57,954 bases of DNA from an uncultured Collinsella sp. (GTDB lineage: Bacteria; Actinomycetota; Coriobacteriia; Coriobacteriales; Coriobacteriaceae), in NCBI GenBank assembly GCA_900541665.1, contig UQKV01000010.1, positions 1 to 57,954 of the forward strand. Direction: 5' to 3'. The position numbers and the translations under genes were made by a program. Shown piece by piece: positions 34,917 to 44,224 of the stretch (within the stretch, counting starts at the first letter, position 1; each line of letters opens with the position of its first letter). Below the pieces are notes generated by a model. The model was not told where the DNA came from and made no database searches. It saw only the letters and a list, made by a program, of their open reading frames with translations.

Positions 34917-37451
34917 ATGGATACGAAAGAGCTCGAAAAGTTTTGCCCTTGGGCACGCATCCGCTTAATTGATGAGGTGCGTCAGCGTTGCTATGCCTAC
35001 GGGCTCGACGATGCGGGGCGTGAAGAATTCAATCGCGATGCAACCATCGTTAAAGGCACGGTGCTCTCTGCGCTCGAGCGCTCGCAACGTTCGGAGCTAT
35101 ATCGTCGCATAGAGCATGATGGCTATGCGCGCTTTTGCGAGGAAATGGCCTATACCTGGTTCAATCGCTTTGCTGCAATACGCTATATGGAAGTGCGAGG
35201 CTATCTACCCTGTGGCGTGCGCATGCTAAGTTCATATTGCGAAACCTCGGAGTACGATAGTTTTTCGCCAGACTGCTTGCGTATGCCGACGGAGCTTGAT
35301 CTGCCGAGCTTAGAGCGCGATCGCGTGTTTGACCTTGTCGCTGCGGCAGATGATGAGGCGCTGTTCCGTCTCATTTTGGTGGCTCAGATGAACGAGCTCG
35401 CTGAGTGCCTGCCCTCCATCTTTGGTCGCGTGGGCACGGCGGATGCGTTGCTGCTTCCGACAAGGCTTTTGGACCGCGGTGAAGAAGGTGTGTTGTGCGC
35501 TCTTGTCGAACGGGTTAAGCGAAGCACGTGGGAAAACGTCGAGTCCTTGGGTTGGATGTATCAGTTCTACAATTCCGAGGTCAAAGACGCATTCTTTAAA
35601 TCTAAGGCCAAGGAGACGCCGGACACCATCGGTCCTGCCACACAACTGTTTACGCCCAACTGGATCGTACGCTACATGGTGCAGAACTCGCTGGGGCGTT
35701 TGTGGATGCTGAACAACCCGGGAAGTCCCCTGCGTGATGAAATGGAGTACTACATCGAGCCCGATGCGGAGCACGAGGACTTCATTAAAATCGAGAGTCC
35801 CGAGGATATTTCGCTGTGCGACCCGGCTTGTGGATCGGGCCATATTCTCGTTTACGCCTTTGAACTTTTGGCAAAGATGTATTTAGAGCGCGAATACCGC
35901 TCGCGCGATATTCCCGGACTCATTCTGTCCAAGAACCTTCATGGTATGGAAATTGACTCCCGTGCCGCTCAGATTGCAGGGTTGGCGCTGGCTATGTGTG
36001 CCCGAGAGATGGATAGGCGATTCTTTAATCGTGGGGTTCAGGCGGATATTGCCGTGCTCGAGCCGATTGTGCTGGAGGAGGACGACATTCCGCAGGGCGC
36101 CGCACTTACCAAGAAGAAGGATCTGATCGAAGCTCTGGCGCACCTGGACGAGATTGGATCGCTGCTTGTTCCGAATGAGGGCGATCTTGCCGCACTACGT
36201 GAGGCGATCGAGTTCACCGGCACCGATGGTCTGTTTGACGGTAATTCTAAAAATAAACTGGAATGTGCCCTTAAGACCTGCGAGATCCTCGCTCGCCGCC
36301 ACGACTGCGTAGTGGCCAATCCGCCGTACATGGGGTTGAGGAGTTTGGGTTCTTGGTATGCGGATTGGGTTCGTCGCTTTTACCCTGGTTATTCTTCTGA
36401 CCTCTATGCTTGTTTCATAAGTAGGTCGTTTCAATTTGCTCACAAAGGTTCATATTCGGCACTCGTTACGATAGCTACGTGGACTGTTGACAAAGGTTTG
36501 CTTTCCGCAAGGCGGGATGTTTTGTCTGAACACCCTGTCATTTGCATGATGGATATGTCTCCCACTGTTATGCCCATTGCTTTCGAGACGACTGCGACAG
36601 TATTTTCAAATGCTGCTGGTGACTATTCCGGCACCTTTTTGCGTGTGCTTGCTTCTGATTTGGCCGACTCAAGAGATTTGAGGTCGAGTGTCTTTCAGAA
36701 GCTGGACAAGTTTCGTTGTAAGCCTTCGTTTTTTCACCGGCTGCCTGATAGCGTGATTGCTTATGGCGTAACCGAGTCGATGGCGGACGCTTTTGCCTCC
36801 AAAGCGACGCTTGCGTCGTTTCTGCCACCGCGAGTTGGAATTCAAACTGGAGATACGGATCGCTTTATTAGACTGTGGTGGGAAGTCCCTAGCGACGACA
36901 TGTCAACTTCCGTTTCAGCCAATGATTACTCTCACTGTGGAACGTGGGTGCCATATAAAAATGGCGGAGATTTCAGAAAATGGTACGGCAATTCGATTTC
37001 CGTAATTCACTGGGGACGTTCTGGAGAGTTTGTTTTTGGTACGGCCCAAAGCGAGGGTCGAAAAGTAATGGATTTACCAGTGAATTATAGATTTAAACCG
37101 CTTGTGAGCTGGGGTGATTACGGATTGGGCAAGGCATCCTTTCGCTACTGTGGATCTGGACACCTCTTTGACGTTATCGAGCCTGCTTTTGTTGATACGG
37201 AGCGAGCAGCAGCGGTGAAATTATCCTATATTCAAGGTTTTGCCAATTCTTCAACAGCAGATGCGTTTATTCAACTACTAATGCCCGGTCGTCACAAGAA
37301 TGTTCGCAAAATGGGCTATTTGCCGTTATTGGGTGGTCCAGAGGATAGTCCTTGCGCTGTTCATCTTGTTGAAATCTTAAGGGATGCAGCAAAAGCCGAC
37401 TGGGACTCGTTTGAAACCTCCTGGGATTTCAAGCGGCATCCATTGCTGTAG
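34917..37451 (+). CDS. pglX: BREX DNA methyltransferase PglX, N-terminal and recognition part
   Basis: 844 aa, against about 1200 for full-length type I PglX. The adenine-methylase motifs are intact: DPACGSGH at 302 (AdoMet) and NPPY at 468 (catalysis). The recognition part after about 475 is visibly more AT-rich. The protein ends DWDSFETSWDFKRHPLL and then stops, exactly where full-length PglX normally continues into KANEEELNRIF and the conserved C-terminal domain. That missing domain lies 680 bases downstream at 38132. Whether the short form methylates alone, needs the detached part, or is inactive cannot be told. Confidence 0.88.
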   Translation: MDTKELEKFCPWARIRLIDEVRQRCYAYGLDDAGREEFNRDATIVKGTVLSALERSQRSELYRRIEHDGYARFCEEMAYTWFNRFAAIRYMEVRGYLPCGVRMLSSYCETSEYDSFSPDCLRMPTELDLPSLERDRVFDLVAAADDEALFRLILVAQMNELAECLPSIFGRVGTADALLLPTRLLDRGEEGVLCALVERVKRSTWENVESLGWMYQFYNSEVKDAFFKSKAKETPDTIGPATQLFTPNWIVRYMVQNSLGRLWMLNNPGSPLRDEMEYYIEPDAEHEDFIKIESPEDISLCDPACGSGHILVYAFELLAKMYLEREYRSRDIPGLILSKNLHGMEIDSRAAQIAGLALAMCAREMDRRFFNRGVQADIAVLEPIVLEEDDIPQGAALTKKKDLIEALAHLDEIGSLLVPNEGDLAALREAIEFTGTDGLFDGNSKNKLECALKTCEILARRHDCVVANPPYMGLRSLGSWYADWVRRFYPGYSSDLYACFISRSFQFAHKGSYSALVTIATWTVDKGLLSARRDVLSEHPVICMMDMSPTVMPIAFETTATVFSNAAGDYSGTFLRVLASDLADSRDLRSSVFQKLDKFRCKPSFFHRLPDSVIAYGVTESMADAFASKATLASFLPPRVGIQTGDTDRFIRLWWEVPSDDMSTSVSANDYSHCGTWVPYKNGGDFRKWYGNSISVIHWGRSGEFVFGTAQSEGRKVMDLPVNYRFKPLVSWGDYGLGKASFRYCGSGHLFDVIEPAFVDTERAAAVKLSYIQGFANSSTADAFIQLLMPGRHKNVRKMGYLPLLGGPEDSPCAVHLVEILRDAAKADWDSFETSWDFKRHPLL

Positions 37452-37973
37452 GTGGTTGCGGTGAAGCCTGTAACAATTGACGGTGCAAGCTATTACTCAT
37501 CTCAAGATGTCGCGGATCTATGGGGCATTAAAGAGAGTTCGGTCAGGAGATATGCGGAGCCGAAGTCCGGCAAAATTCCTGGCTGTATTAAACGTGACAA
37601 GAGCTGGTATATCCCTGTAACTGCAATTCGGCCGATTACAAAACCAGTGGCGCAAGGCTTGCTGTGGGGCATCATAGGCGTAAAGAACGACCCTACCTCC
37701 TTTTTAGATTTAAGCGGGGAAGGAATCGATAATTCTTTGCTTGATGCCGTTCTTAATGAGCTGTGCCGGCAGAACTACATCGTCGTGGACTATGGTATCG
37801 ATGACCTTCATGAAAGGCTTGTTCAAGTTCGAATTACTGTAAAAGGATTTGAGTTAGTTCGCTACAGGAAACGTTTTAAAGAGAATCCTTTCGACGGTTT
37901 TGTCTCTGCGGACGCCATATCCATCGCCCTGTCTACTGTTCAAACGGTTATGCAGCTTGCTCAATACTTCTAG
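37452..37973 (+). CDS. Small helix-turn-helix protein inserted in pglX
   Basis: 173 aa. Residues ~14-55 form a MerR/excisionase-type helix-turn-helix (YYSSQDVADLWGIKESSVRR followed by YAEPKSGKIPGCIKRDKSWYIP). The rest resembles no family I know and has a hydrophobic C terminus. The GTG start abuts the pglX stop codon, so it is translationally coupled; a second GTG lies 9 bases further. It is AT-rich like the recognition part of pglX, which suggests the two arrived together. A regulator or specificity partner of the methylase are options. Confidence 0.65.
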   Translation: MVAVKPVTIDGASYYSSQDVADLWGIKESSVRRYAEPKSGKIPGCIKRDKSWYIPVTAIRPITKPVAQGLLWGIIGVKNDPTSFLDLSGEGIDNSLLDAVLNELCRQNYIVVDYGIDDLHERLVQVRITVKGFELVRYRKRFKENPFDGFVSADAISIALSTVQTVMQLAQYF

Positions 37974-38131
37974 GGATAACGCGAGCGATTTCAGAACACG
38001 CGATGACGCGATGGGCGATGTTTGATTGTTCGCCTTGTATTTGGTCGGAATCAAACGCTCTCATTTGCTACTTCTTTGGTAACCCTGTTTGTCTAAATGC
38101 CGTTACCTGAGCTGAATCTCGGCTCTTTGGA

Positions 38132-39112
38132 TTGGATACAAATATGTCAACACTACTTTCCGATAAATACGAGGCTCGCAAGGCCGAGGTCAATGCTCGC
38201 TTTGAGCAGCTTCGCGCTAACGAGGAGGAGCTCAACCGAATCTTCGCCAAGATCTACAACATGGAGGGCGAGGTGCCCATCGAGGTTGAGGACAAGTACG
38301 TATCGGTGGCGCGCATCTTTGATACCGCCGATGAGATTCCCGAGAGCTATAAGGGCAACAAGTACGTGCGCACCAAGCGCGACGAGATCACCTCTCTCAT
38401 AAGCTATGCCGTGGGCTGCATGTTCGGCCGTTATTCGCTGGACGTGGACGGTCTGGTTTTGGCCGATCAGGGTGCCACGGTCAACGACTATCTGGCCAAG
38501 ATGCCCGATCCCGACCATGTGACCTTTATGCCCGATAGCGACAACGTGCTGCCCATTACCGACGACGAGTACTTTGACGATGACATCGTGCGCTATTTTA
38601 TTGACTTTGTGCGCACTGTGTACGGCGAGGAGACGCTCGAGTAGAATCTGGCCTTTATTGCCGAGGCGCTCGGCGGCAAGGGCACCTCGCGCGAGGTCAT
38701 CCGCACCTACTTTTTGAAGGACTTCTTTAAGGATCATTGCCAGACCTACAAGAAGCGTCCCATCTATTGGCTGTTTGATTCAGGCAAGAAGGGCGGCTTT
38801 AGGGCGTTGGTCTACATGCATCGCTATCGCCCTGATTTGTTGGCGCTGATTCGTACGGGTTATATCCATCCTCAGCAAGAACGTTACCGCAATCGGCTGA
38901 TGTGGATTGCCGACCAGATAGAGGTAAGCGACAGTCGTGATCGTGCTCGTCTTGCTAAGGAGCAAAAGCGCATAAGCGACCAAGCTGCCGAGCTCGTGAG
39001 CTACGAGGAGAAGGTCCATCACCTTGCAGACCAAATGATTGAGATTGATTTGGATGACGGCGTTAAGGTCAATTACGCCAAGTTCCAGGACGTTCTCGCC
39101 AAAATCAAATAG
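38132..39112 (+). pseudogene. Detached PglX C-terminal domain with an in-frame stop
   Basis: Reads DKYEARKAEVNARFEQLRAN, EEELNRIFAKIYNMEGEVP, ISYAVGCMFGRYSLDVDGL and YFDDDIVRYFIDFVRTVYG, the typical C-terminal region of type I PglX. A TAG at 38642-38644 interrupts it where homologues have GluGluAsn (GAG GAG AAT; here GAG TAG AAT). After the stop the same frame continues intact for 156 codons through EALGGKGTSREVIRTYFLKD and YWLFDSGKKGGFRALVYMHR to MIEIDLDDGVKVNYAKFQDV. The ATG at 38132 could start a 170-aa product. It was probably the 3' end of pglX before the upstream insertion or exchange. Confidence 0.85.
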
Positions 39113-39144
39113 TCGTCTGCGCGCTAGAAGTCGAAAGAGCCGCT

Positions 39145-41100
39145 ATGGGAGCATTGGTAAACAACAATCAGATCATTCGAATCGATAGCAATCTTCTGCT
39201 CGATCCAACCATGTGCGATGCGTACATGGACGGTTCCTACTTATGCTTGACCCCCAATGAGTTCAACATCTTGTTTTGCATGGCTCAAAAACCGGGTCAT
39301 GCATTTTCTCGCCAAGAGCTGTTTGTTGCGGCATTTGGCCACGATGACCCTAAGTCACATCGAGTGCTCGATAGCCATATCAAGAACATTCGCAAGAAAT
39401 TGAAAGAAGATGCCCGCAACGCTCGTTGGCTTAAGGGCGTTCACGGTTATGGCTATCGTCTCGATTTTGCTCCGGGATTTGAGCCTGGGGCGAGCATTGG
39501 TGAAGGCGGGCGTGTATTTCGTTCTGCGCATGGCGACCGTGTGCTTGTCGTTGACTCTGAGAACCGTATTGTTCAGCTCGATGGCGAGGAGCTTGCGCTT
39601 ACGCCAATTGAATATAGTGTCTTAAATGTACTTACGGCTAGGTCAAGCGTTGAGATTTCAAATGAGGAACTGTCGCAGATCTCGATGGGCGTTGGCTTCG
39701 CTGAATCGAATAGAGCTCTTGCTTCGCATGTTAAAAACCTCCGTAAGAAGCTAGGAGATGAAGTAAAGAATCCCCTTTGGATTAAAACGGTGCATGGTTT
39801 TGGCTATCGGTTCCTAGGCGTCGATGAGACCCCCGCGCCATGCGAAGAACAAATGCTGGATGACTCCCTAGTCGAGCTCTCCGAGCAGCTGCAAATGGCA
39901 TTTGATACAACGTCCGGTTCCATTCTTTTATGGCATGACGTTGGCGGTGCATACGCGGATGTTGTTGAGCGGGTATTGTTGCCCGACGATGTTGTGTTGA
40001 TTCGCGAGGATGTGGCCGGCAAATTCGATACGATTCGAGCTATTAACGAACTCGGCTTCGATGAACGAGCGCTGTTCTATCGGTCATCACCGTGCGTTGT
40101 CGATGCGAACGATTGGTTTGCGGACGTTGAAGCGAGTGCTGAGAGCTTTGTTCCCGAGACGCAAAGTGATCCGGTTGAAGCCCGAGAAAACGTTATTGAA
40201 GATAATGAATGCGGGCCGGCCACGGCGGCTCCGCGCGTTGCTGTGGCTGAAGACGTACATCCCCAGCCGTTCCATGGCGAGCGTGTTGATACCGGATCTG
40301 AAGGCGTCATGGCCAGTGAGCCAACTCTTCCCAAGCTTGATGAGGATTGGTACCTGCTTTCCCAGTTTGCGGAGCTGGCGGGATGCTCGCCCGACGAAAC
40401 GCTCAAGCTGGAATTGTTTGCCCATCAAACGGGGTTCACGCTTTATGCTGACTGCGCCTGTAGAGGCCGGGGTGTAAGCCAGACAGATTTCTATCTGTCT
40501 TTGATGCACGGAGCCATCGTCGAGCACGATAGCCTGCCTCAATCCATGTTGAACTGTATGTCCTTTAAAAACATGGTCTATCGAGCCATTAGGTCGGGCG
40601 ACTTGCTTGACTACGATGAGTCGAGCTGGATTACGCGCGATGGTCTTGATGAGCTTGATATTAGGGATGCCGATTTGCGCAGCTTTGCTTTGGATGCCAT
40701 CGAGCGTGGCGCTGATGACGATACGCCGTACTTTACCGTGCCGTGGCTCAGGCGCTGCGCATCCGATTTGCCCTTACTTGAGTACGGTCTATCCGATGCA
40801 TTTTACGAAAGCGTGCTCCTGTCGCAGGAGGACCTGCTGGGGCACGGAAACCTTGTGGGCATTAAGCTCTTTGCGCCACGCGGCCTTGCCATGAAGGGCC
40901 GTGATTTTATCCAGGCGGTGGTGGCGCGCGAGATATCGATCGATATCGACGATCTTGTCGACTTGCTTTCGGAAGAGTACGGCGTAGTGGTTCCGCGCGC
41001 GCAGCTCATCCAGATAATTCGTAAGTCGGACTTGTTTTATTCAAGCGCTAGCGAGCGCGTATTTGTTAGCCATGACCAGTTTGTACTAGAAGTGGAGTAA
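39145..41100 (+). CDS. Tandem OmpR-type winged-helix protein fused to a PglZ N-terminal-like domain
   Basis: 651 aa, family unknown to me. Residues ~14-108 and ~133-224 are two OmpR/PhoB-type winged helices without receiver domains, with recognition helices HRVLDSHIKNIRKKL and NRALASHVKNLRKKL and wings VHGYGYR and VHGFGYR. Residues ~258-337 align with the first 100 residues of the PglZ encoded four genes on: GSILLWHD against GAIVVWHD, and DWFADVEA against DWLADVEA, 65 and 63 residues apart. An acidic linker (~338-400) and a helical C-terminal region follow, ending IDIDDLVDLLSEEYG and VFVSHDQFVLEVE. It may regulate the locus or tether PglZ-binding partners to DNA. Confidence 0.75.
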   Translation: MGALVNNNQIIRIDSNLLLDPTMCDAYMDGSYLCLTPNEFNILFCMAQKPGHAFSRQELFVAAFGHDDPKSHRVLDSHIKNIRKKLKEDARNARWLKGVHGYGYRLDFAPGFEPGASIGEGGRVFRSAHGDRVLVVDSENRIVQLDGEELALTPIEYSVLNVLTARSSVEISNEELSQISMGVGFAESNRALASHVKNLRKKLGDEVKNPLWIKTVHGFGYRFLGVDETPAPCEEQMLDDSLVELSEQLQMAFDTTSGSILLWHDVGGAYADVVERVLLPDDVVLIREDVAGKFDTIRAINELGFDERALFYRSSPCVVDANDWFADVEASAESFVPETQSDPVEARENVIEDNECGPATAAPRVAVAEDVHPQPFHGERVDTGSEGVMASEPTLPKLDEDWYLLSQFAELAGCSPDETLKLELFAHQTGFTLYADCACRGRGVSQTDFYLSLMHGAIVEHDSLPQSMLNCMSFKNMVYRAIRSGDLLDYDESSWITRDGLDELDIRDADLRSFALDAIERGADDDTPYFTVPWLRRCASDLPLLEYGLSDAFYESVLLSQEDLLGHGNLVGIKLFAPRGLAMKGRDFIQAVVAREISIDIDDLVDLLSEEYGVVVPRAQLIQIIRKSDLFYSSASERVFVSHDQFVLEVE

Positions 41101-41104
41101 AACA

Positions 41105-42328
41105 ATGGAAATGGAAAAGTTCATCAACACGGGTATTGCTGAGGGCTGGGTTCGCAAAACCGGCAATAGCGAGCGCAAGTTTATTAACGGTCAGAACCAG
41201 GATTGTCCAATTTACGAGGTGCGCGTCGATAAGTTGCATTTCAATGTGCAGAATGGACGAATTGCTACCTTCATTTCGCGCTATCAGGCAGAGCACCCCG
41301 AGGGCCTGCCTCAAGATCAAGCGGAGCTCGATAACCTCATTGCGGGTATGGTCGAGGCGGATAACCCCAAGCATCTTAAGACGACTATGTTGGATATTAA
41401 AAACAAGGGCCAACAACAATCTGCGATCATTTTGACCAACGGCGTTGTCATTGACGGTAACCGTCGTTTTACCTGCTTGCGTAAGTTGTCTGCTGCCGAG
41501 AACACCCTTCGCATGCTGCGCTGCTGCGTGTTCCCCGATACCTATGACGAAAATGCCATTAAGGGTCTTGAGCTCGAGATTCAGCTGGGCGAGGACACCA
41601 AACAGGAATATGATGCCATCTCTCGTCTGGTCGATATCGATAGGTGGGTCAATGAAGGGCGTATGACGGCAGAAGAATATGCCAAGCATGCCAATATGAA
41701 GCAGAGCGAAATGAAGAACAGTCTCGCTCAAATCGATATGTTGAAAGATTTTCTTGAGTTCTGTGAGGCTCCCGGCGCATTTCATATTGCCCAGGACCTT
41801 AAGTTGCAAGGCCCTATCGAGTCGCTTACGACCAGGCTTGGTAAGGTCAAGAACAAGGACGATCGAGAAGAGATTAAAAATGCCGTGTTTGCAAATTTGT
41901 TGTGTCAGACGCTCGGTGACCGCACGCGTGAGGTGCGCGAGTTTATCGATAATTTGATTGATGACGACAAGCTGCGCGAAGAGCAGCTGGATTATACCGT
42001 TGAGGTTTTGGAAAGGCTTGAGGAAAAGCCCGAAGACGTGGTTGTCACTACGGAATATCTTCGCGATACGTTTGGCTCTGACACGCGTTTGAAAGAGGGG
42101 ATGAAGGCGTCTAGAACCGTTGCCCGCACGAAGGCCGGCAATCGTAACATCAAAAACGGACAAGTGCGCGCCGTCCGCAACGCACTCTCAAATGTTGGCG
42201 AAGTTGACGTGGAAATACTGCACAAACTGGAGCCCGAACAGCTTGCCAATATGCAGGATGGGCTGCAGTCTCTTCTTGAGAAGGCCCAGGAAGTTCTCGA
42301 TGCCGTCCAAAAGACTTTAGAGGGCTAA
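41105..42328 (+). CDS. ParB/Srx-like domain protein in the BREX locus
   Basis: 407 aa. The N-terminal domain includes QQSAIILTNGVVIDGNRRFT, whose DGNRR (117-121) is the nucleotide-binding loop of ParB-like and sulfiredoxin-like folds. The remainder is helical and charged, with a coiled-coil C terminus (LEPEQLANMQDGLQSLLEKA). ParB-like proteins of this kind occur with DNA-modification systems, where they may bind CTP or DNA. It starts 5 bases after the winged-helix gene and ends 4 bases before the helicase, so the three form a tight set. Confidence 0.7.
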   Translation: MEMEKFINTGIAEGWVRKTGNSERKFINGQNQDCPIYEVRVDKLHFNVQNGRIATFISRYQAEHPEGLPQDQAELDNLIAGMVEADNPKHLKTTMLDIKNKGQQQSAIILTNGVVIDGNRRFTCLRKLSAAENTLRMLRCCVFPDTYDENAIKGLELEIQLGEDTKQEYDAISRLVDIDRWVNEGRMTAEEYAKHANMKQSEMKNSLAQIDMLKDFLEFCEAPGAFHIAQDLKLQGPIESLTTRLGKVKNKDDREEIKNAVFANLLCQTLGDRTREVREFIDNLIDDDKLREEQLDYTVEVLERLEEKPEDVVVTTEYLRDTFGSDTRLKEGMKASRTVARTKAGNRNIKNGQVRAVRNALSNVGEVDVEILHKLEPEQLANMQDGLQSLLEKAQEVLDAVQKTLEG

Positions 42329-42331
42329 GCA

Positions 42332-44209
42332 ATGCGCCTGTATCAGCGAAACGGACAAATCTATCTTGATCCTGATCCTCTTGATGCTGACTCTCTTCGT
42401 CGCAATGCTCGCTTTAAGATGACCTGCAGGGCATACGTTAGGTGTGTAGTCCAGGGCCACATTTTGCTCGAAGAGATCGGCAACTATACGGAGTTCGAAA
42501 AGATTGTTGGCAAGCTTTCGAAGGTTGCTGGCCGTCTTGGTGTGGCGCTATCGGTCGATGACGACCTACAGGACAACTTTGCACAGATTCGCGAGCTTGC
42601 CGAGCAACGTTCGCGTTTGGGGAATGAGGTCAAACGCGGCGATCACAAGCACGATGCCCATCTTGCAGAGTTCTCGGAGGTCGTCGATGCCGCCATGGTG
42701 CGTCCGCTAAAGGATCGTCAGATGCGCGATGCGTTTTTCTTGGCAACGATGCGACGTGCAGGCAACTTCTCGGTGCCGGGGTCGGGTAAAACGGCGACCG
42801 TGCTGGGGGCATTTGCCTTTTTGGCGGCCCGCAGCATGGTCGATCGCATTATGGTCGTTTGCCCTAAAAACGCATTTGATTCCTGGGCGACGGAGTGGAG
42901 ACTGTGCTTTGGTGATAAGCGGCCGCTCAGCTTGTTTACGACGCAAGACGATGCTTACCGAAAGCTTGGTAAGTCTGACCGTCGAAGCTATATTCGCGCT
43001 CGTGTGGGCGGTTGCAATTTGCTGCTTGTGAATTACGAGGCGGCTATTGGCGTTGCCGAGGAGCTCAGCAAGGTCGCTGGAGAGCGTACGCTTTTGGTGT
43101 TTGACGAAATCCATCGCGTTAAGCGCGTTGGCGGAAAGCAAGCTAACGCGGCTCTCGTGGTTTCCAAGAGTGCTCCCTATACGTTTGCCCTGACGGGCAC
43201 GCCAATTCCTAACGGATATATCGATATTTACAATATGTTGCACATTCTGTATCCGCGGGAGTATGACAACTTTTTTGGCTTTGAAAAAAGCGAGCTCAAA
43301 AACGCCGAGGATTCGGACGTTGAGCTCGTGAACAACAAGTTGCAGCCATTTTATTGCCGTACGACCAAGGATGACCTAGGCGTCCCGAGGGCTGAGCCCG
43401 ACGAGCTTATCAAGGTGTCGTCTGGCGAGCGTACGAATCTACTGCTCGGCGTTATTAAAAACCGTTACCGTCGCAACAAACTGACCTTGATGCTGCGTGT
43501 GCTGCAGATGGAGAACGATCCGATCGACCTGCTCGAAACGCTTAATCCCGAAGACTATCGTTGGATTATCGAAGAAGACGAGGAGACCGGCGAGGTCGAT
43601 GCCGTCGACTACTCCGATAAGATTGTGGGCATGATTCGCTCTGCCGGGACATCGAGCAAACGTGCTCGTTGCTGCTCTCTGATTGGCGACTTGGTGGCAC
43701 AGGGGCGCTCGGTTATCGTCTGGTGCATTTTCATCAAGAGCATGTCCGATCTTCAGCGCGGTCTGGCTGATATGGGGATTGAGGCACGTACGATTAACGG
43801 CCAGGATGACCTTGTCTGTCGTTCGGCAGACCTGGATGACTTTAGGGCTGGCAAGTTTCCCGTACTCATCACCAATCCTCATACGCTTGCCGAGTCTGTC
43901 TCGCTGCATTCGATTTGTCACGATGCCGTGTACTACGAGTACAGCTTTAATCTGGTCCATTTGATGCAGTCCCGCGATCGAATCCACCGTTTGGGCCTGC
44001 CGCAAGATCAGCAGACAAGGTACTACTACCTTTCGGAAGATTACGACCTTGGAAAACCCGACCCGTGGTCGCTTGACGAGGAAATATATACTCGCCTGCG
44101 CGAAAAAGAGAACACCATGCTCAGGTGTATTGATTCCGAAATACTCGAGACGCAGCCTACCTCTCAAGAGGATTTGGATGCTATTTTCGCCGGTTTGTTT
44201 GATGACTAG
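42332..44209 (+). CDS. SNF2-type superfamily 2 helicase in the BREX locus
   Basis: 625 aa. Residues 1-130 are a divergent N-terminal domain. The helicase core has Walker A VPGSGKT at 148-154, motif Ia VVCPKNAFDSW, motif II DEIH at 258-261, motif III ALTGTPI, motif V-like ITNPHTLAESVSLHSIC and motif VI QSRDRIHRLG. The order and the AES/RIHR motifs are SNF2-like, as in DNA translocases. Helicases occur in some BREX types (brxHI, brxHII), but I cannot equate this one with either. Confidence 0.85.
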   Translation: MRLYQRNGQIYLDPDPLDADSLRRNARFKMTCRAYVRCVVQGHILLEEIGNYTEFEKIVGKLSKVAGRLGVALSVDDDLQDNFAQIRELAEQRSRLGNEVKRGDHKHDAHLAEFSEVVDAAMVRPLKDRQMRDAFFLATMRRAGNFSVPGSGKTATVLGAFAFLAARSMVDRIMVVCPKNAFDSWATEWRLCFGDKRPLSLFTTQDDAYRKLGKSDRRSYIRARVGGCNLLLVNYEAAIGVAEELSKVAGERTLLVFDEIHRVKRVGGKQANAALVVSKSAPYTFALTGTPIPNGYIDIYNMLHILYPREYDNFFGFEKSELKNAEDSDVELVNNKLQPFYCRTTKDDLGVPRAEPDELIKVSSGERTNLLLGVIKNRYRRNKLTLMLRVLQMENDPIDLLETLNPEDYRWIIEEDEETGEVDAVDYSDKIVGMIRSAGTSSKRARCCSLIGDLVAQGRSVIVWCIFIKSMSDLQRGLADMGIEARTINGQDDLVCRSADLDDFRAGKFPVLITNPHTLAESVSLHSICHDAVYYEYSFNLVHLMQSRDRIHRLGLPQDQQTRYYYLSEDYDLGKPDPWSLDEEIYTRLREKENTMLRCIDSEILETQPTSQEDLDAIFAGLFDD

Positions 44210-44224
44210 TTTTGAGAGTTTGCC

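Noticed and set aside
34917..39112. Invertible pglX phase-variation cassette
   Set aside because: Some BREX loci have a recombinase and inverted pglX fragments. Here all pieces lie in the same direction, no recombinase gene is seen, and I find no long inverted repeats at the borders.
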